NCBI GenBank assembly: GCA_018061705.1
Contig: JAGOTO010000015.1
Coordinates: forward strand, 1 to 7,545
DNA: 7,545 bases
Direction: 5' to 3'
Source of the DNA: Candidatus Saccharimonadota bacterium
GTDB lineage: Bacteria; Patescibacteria; Saccharimonadia; Saccharimonadales; UBA4665
Made by a program: the position numbers and the translations under genes. This document shows positions 5,828 to 7,545 of this stretch, in pieces. Position 1 is the first letter of the stretch; every line of letters begins with the position of its first letter. Under the pieces are notes generated by a model. The model made no database searches, was not told where the DNA came from, and saw nothing but the letters and a program-made list of their open reading frames with translations.

Positions 5828-5846
5828 GCATCCGTAACTCGGATGC
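5828..5846 (-). other. Hairpin shortly after the CNNM gene stop
   Basis: GCATCCG and CGGATGC form a perfect 7-bp stem with a 5-base loop, starting 19 bases after the TAG of the CNNM gene. No T-run follows on the minus strand, so it may be a weak or factor-dependent terminator or a 3'-end stabiliser. Confidence 0.4.
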
Positions 5847-5864
5847 CCATATGTAGTAAATTGG

Positions 5865-6869
5865 CTACTTTGTTTTTGTCTTAATACGCCGAGCCAGACT
5901 GACAGCCCGGTCGGATTCATCTTCGATTTCGTGCCCCAGGATTTCTTCTATGAGGTCCTCTATCGTCACGATGCCCACGATGTGGTCATCGCGCTCCACA
6001 CCCATAAGATGTGTTTTTGCTGTGATGAAGCGTCGAAACATGGTGTCGAGTGCTGTTCCGCTCCCGACGAGCTGCACAGGATGGAGATGGAGCTCATCAA
6101 CTCTTGGCGGGTTATCGTCAAAATCAATATCGACGAGTTCTTTGACTAGCAGCACCCCAAAACATATAGTTTTTGCACTGTTGAATACGGGGAGCCGGCT
6201 GTGACCCGATGCCTTTATCTCGTCGATCAGCCTGTCATCGATAATCGTTTGAGGCTGTAATGAAAAGACATTTCTGATTGGAGTCATGATCCCGCCTACT
6301 TTTTTTTCACTGAGCTGGAGCGCTCCTCGAATAATCTCTACTTCATCCTCGTCCAGCTCGCTTTCCTTGGCGCCGAGATGTTCTGACACGAGTAACCCAA
6401 GCTCGTGGCGGGTGTGAAGCGGCTGTTTGCCGTGCTTGAAAATCTGGTCGAGCAGCAGTTGTAACGGTTTAGCGATGGGGTACGTGACGACGATCATAAG
6501 ACGCAAGAGCCAGATTAGCCGACCGCACCACAATAGCGCATTCTGGGCAAATAGGGCTTGCGGCATTATCTCAGCGAAGATTGTCAATGCGAGCGTACTA
6601 ATCACAACTGCCCACATTCCGCTGAGTTTTGAGTCAATAACGAGTGGTGTCAGTGAAGCGGCAGCAACATTGGTGAGCAGGATTGCAGCGAGTGTCAGGT
6701 GGGCTTTTTTGCGCAATGGTAGTAGCCATTTCGCATAGGTATTGCCGAGTTTTGCTTTGCGCCGCAAATCAGCTACTGATAAGGACATAAAGGCAACGTT
6801 GAGGCCTGAACAGACAGCTGCGGTGATTACGAGAGCGACGACCGATAGTATGGTTATGAGTATTTCCAC
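5865..6869 (-). CDS. CNNM/CorC-type membrane protein with CBS pair (putative Mg2+ or cation transport)
   Basis: 334 residues from GTG 6869. The DUF21/CNNM transmembrane domain covers about 1-140: a first helix, then SGLNVAFMSLS (21-31), LLTNVAAASLT (64-74) and FAEIMPQALFAQNALL (98-113), close to the SGLN..LMSLD, LLTNV.VN and FGEI.PQA motifs of CNNM transporters. The cytoplasmic CBS pair follows: CBS1 at about 193-250 (GIMTPIRNVFSL ... FGVLLVKELVDID) and CBS2 at about 257-316 (HIVGIVTIEDLIEEILGHEIEDE). It ends at once with a basic tail, so the C-terminal CorC_HlyC domain of many bacterial relatives is missing. A GTG at 6938 would add 23 residues unlike the family, and the promoter (6883-6912) lies inside that extension, so GTG 6869 is preferred. 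Known relatives export Mg2+ or Na+; the substrate here is inferred. Confidence 0.93.
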   Translation of the reverse strand: MEILITILSVVALVITAAVCSGLNVAFMSLSVADLRRKAKLGNTYAKWLLPLRKKAHLTLAAILLTNVAAASLTPLVIDSKLSGMWAVVISTLALTIFAEIMPQALFAQNALLWCGRLIWLLRLMIVVTYPIAKPLQLLLDQIFKHGKQPLHTRHELGLLVSEHLGAKESELDEDEVEIIRGALQLSEKKVGGIMTPIRNVFSLQPQTIIDDRLIDEIKASGHSRLPVFNSAKTICFGVLLVKELVDIDFDDNPPRVDELHLHPVQLVGSGTALDTMFRRFITAKTHLMGVERDDHIVGIVTIEDLIEEILGHEIEDESDRAVSLARRIKTKTK

Positions 6870-6882
6870 TGGTATGAAGTTT

Positions 6883-6912
6883 ATAGTATCATGCTTTCTA
6901 CCCCTGTTGCAA
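6883..6912 (-). promoter_or_regulatory. Promoter of the CNNM gene, giving a very short leader
   Basis: Minus-strand TTGCAA (6912-6907), an 18-base spacer, then TACTAT (6888-6883) with TG one base upstream (extended -10). The expected start is near 6876, seven bases before GTG 6869. An overlapping TATAAA (6885-6880) would give a leader of about four bases. Either choice excludes the upstream GTG at 6938. Confidence 0.55.
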
Positions 6913-7087
6913 GTCGGGATTAGCGAATGAGCAGGCACTGTAGCTCTCGTATCCCATCTCTTGTCTGCTCTTTGCCGCGATCTACACCGGAGCTACGAGC
7001 ATCTTAGGCGAGCGTCCAGTAGTAGGACTGGTACCACGGAAGATCGTTTGGCTGTTACTCCATTTACCATATGTGGATGTATGGGGC
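6913..7087. other. Intergenic region between divergent CNNM and typA promoters
   Basis: No coding frame is convincing once the CNNM start is placed at 6869. A loose 7-bp inverted repeat (GTAGCTC at 6940-6946, GAGCTAC at 6990-6996) is 43 bases apart and probably chance. I see no RNA gene. Confidence 0.4.
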
Positions 7088-7116
7088 TTCGCCTGGATGG
7101 CAAGGTGTGGTACAAT
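7088..7116 (+). promoter_or_regulatory. Extended -10 promoter of typA
   Basis: TGGTACAAT (7108-7116) is a TG-N extended -10 with TACAAT matching five of six. TTCGCC (7088-7093) at 17 bases is a poor -35, as expected where the extended element compensates. The start would be near 7123, about 200 bases before the typA ATG. Confidence 0.55.
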
Positions 7117-7121
7117 AGTGT

Positions 7122-7158
7122 TTAAAGGGCGCGTCCTATTCATGTTAGGGCGCTTTAA
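7122..7158 (+). promoter_or_regulatory. Bulged hairpin at the very 5' end of the typA leader
   Basis: TTAAA pairs with TTTAA, and GCGTCCTA (7131-7138) pairs with TAGGGCGC (7146-7153, one G-U) around TTCATGT, with GGGC bulged on the left side. A T/A-rich run (TTTAATTTATTAT) follows. It begins at the predicted start point. It could protect the 5' end, act as an early attenuator, or be a terminator-like element; the T-run is interrupted by A. Confidence 0.45.
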
Positions 7159-7164
7159 TTTATT

Positions 7165-7326
7165 ATGACGTGCTATACCGTTTTAGAATTCGTACATCCC
7201 AGCCACCAGAGCAACTCTCTGCAAGTGCTCCGGGGCATGCGCTCAAGACTTTCTCGAGGCTCCAAGACTCGTCGAGTTCCTGCTGCACTCTTTCGGCGAC
7301 AATTTTTTGATAGGAGAAAAATATGA
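7165..7326 (+). CDS. Possible 53-residue leader ORF overlapping the typA start (ATGA)
   Basis: ATG 7165 opens a 53-codon frame ending in TGA at 7324-7326, which overlaps the typA ATG (7323-7325) in the arrangement ATGA. The second half of the peptide is very rich in arginine ([14 protein letters not shown] ... [10 protein letters not shown]). There is no Shine-Dalgarno before its ATG, only A/T, and no recognised family. It may simply be a chance open frame in a structured leader. If translated, it would couple to typA. Confidence 0.25.
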   Translation: MTCYTVLEFVHPSHQSNSLQVLRGMRSRLSRGSKTRRVPAALFRRQFFDRRKI

Positions 7327-7545
7327 GCACACAAGATCCTGCCAAAATACGTAATATTGCTATCATCGCCCATGTCGATCACGGCAAGACGACATTGGTG
7401 GACGGCTTGCTGAAGCAATCACATACTTTCCGGGATAATCAGGCAGAAATGAGCCAAGACCTTATCATGGACAGTGGTGATCAAGAGCGAGAACGTGGAA
7501 TTACCATCACCGCCAAGGTTACTGCAGTTCAGCACGGTGACTACC
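7323..7545 (+). CDS. typA: TypA/BipA translational GTPase, N-terminus (runs off right edge)
   Basis: 74 full codons are visible. TypA/BipA is a ribosome-associated GTPase of the EF-G/LepA superfamily that supports ribosome assembly and growth under stress or cold. The start [11 protein letters not shown] leads into G1 [14 protein letters not shown] (11-24), then [28 protein letters not shown] (47-62, the switch I/G2 region) and AKVTAV. LVD.LL.QS.TF and MDS.D.E.ERGITI.AK separate it from LepA, which has HGKSTLSDR and [21 protein letters not shown] lies six bases before ATG 7323, a firm start. It is divergent from the CNNM gene and has a long structured leader, so post-transcriptional control is possible. 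Confidence 0.95.
   Translation, partial: MSTQDPAKIRNIAIIAHVDHGKTTLVDGLLKQSHTFRDNQAEMSQDLIMDSGDQERERGITITAKVTAVQHGDY

Larger units (their letters stand above)
5524..5864. other. Non-coding stretch of 341 bp upstream of the LysM gene
   Basis: No frame on either strand looks coding. It holds, from right to left, a hairpin after the CNNM gene (5828-5846), the TGTGA-N6-TCACA palindrome (5782-5797), and an A+T-rich segment (about 5565-5605) before the LysM ribosome site. I compared it with the c-di-AMP (ydaO) riboswitch often found before wall-lysin genes and could not match the conserved core. A long 5' leader or a small RNA gene remains possible. Confidence 0.5.

Noticed and set aside
5524..5864. 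c-di-AMP (ydaO) riboswitch before the wall lysin
   Set aside because: A GGCAACGAAAG-like stretch caught the eye, but the conserved flanking blocks and paired stems are missing.
6940..6996. Inverted repeat GTAGCTC / GAGCTAC between CNNM and typA
   Set aside because: Only 7-bp arms 43 bases apart; expected by chance.
1..7545. Alternative genetic code with TGA as glycine
   Set aside because: All main frames run full length without internal TGA, and rarA itself ends in TGA at the expected place.
1..7545. CRISPR array, IS element, tRNA or rRNA genes
   Set aside because: No regularly spaced repeats, transposase motifs, terminal repeats with target duplications, or tRNA/rRNA cores were seen on either strand.

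Overview
The window looks like a stretch of chromosome from a Patescibacteria/CPR organism, most likely Candidatus Saccharibacteria (TM7). The best clue is an N-terminal membrane signal with the core GF(S/T)HH followed by about 20 hydrophobic residues, found on two otherwise unrelated predicted surface proteins. I associate this style of signal with Saccharibacteria, but that is from memory and was not searched. Base composition is mid-range and TGA behaves as a normal stop, so the glycine-TGA code of Gracilibacteria/Absconditabacteria is not in use.

Left end (1-634): the start of a small membrane-protein gene runs off the left edge on the minus strand. It has a strong ribosome binding site, and its ATG overlaps the stop of an acidic reading frame that has no usable start (TAATG). 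Next to this, on the plus strand, is an isolated C-terminal fragment of S-adenosylmethionine synthetase (metK). The catalytic body is absent, so this looks like a gene relic and a recombination scar.

Middle (635-4857): a minus-strand secreted or anchored protein of TIM-barrel glycosidase appearance has a textbook promoter framed by an inverted repeat. The minus-strand rarA (AAA+ replication/recombination ATPase) follows. Divergent from rarA on the plus strand is an anchored beta-propeller-like protein. It converges on the next minus-strand gene, with an 11-bp hairpin between their stops.

Right part (4858-7545): a secreted LysM plus lysozyme-like muralytic enzyme (minus) is preceded by 341 bp of non-coding DNA holding a perfect TGTGA-N6-TCACA palindrome. 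A CNNM/CorC-type membrane protein with a CBS pair (minus) follows. Divergent from it is typA/bipA (plus), which runs off the right edge behind a roughly 200-nt leader.

Three genes (the two divergent from each other around 3308-3540, and the CNNM gene) have -10 elements placed so that transcription should begin at, or within a few bases of, the start codon. In contrast, the TIM-barrel, LysM, typA and left-edge genes have clear Shine-Dalgarno sequences. The window therefore seems to mix leaderless and led messages.

The three secreted products (peptidoglycan lysis, TIM-barrel fold, beta-propeller fold) fit a surface toolkit for an organism living on another cell, though they sit in separate transcription units. 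I see no defence system, CRISPR, IS element, tRNA or rRNA, and no convincing new multi-gene system.
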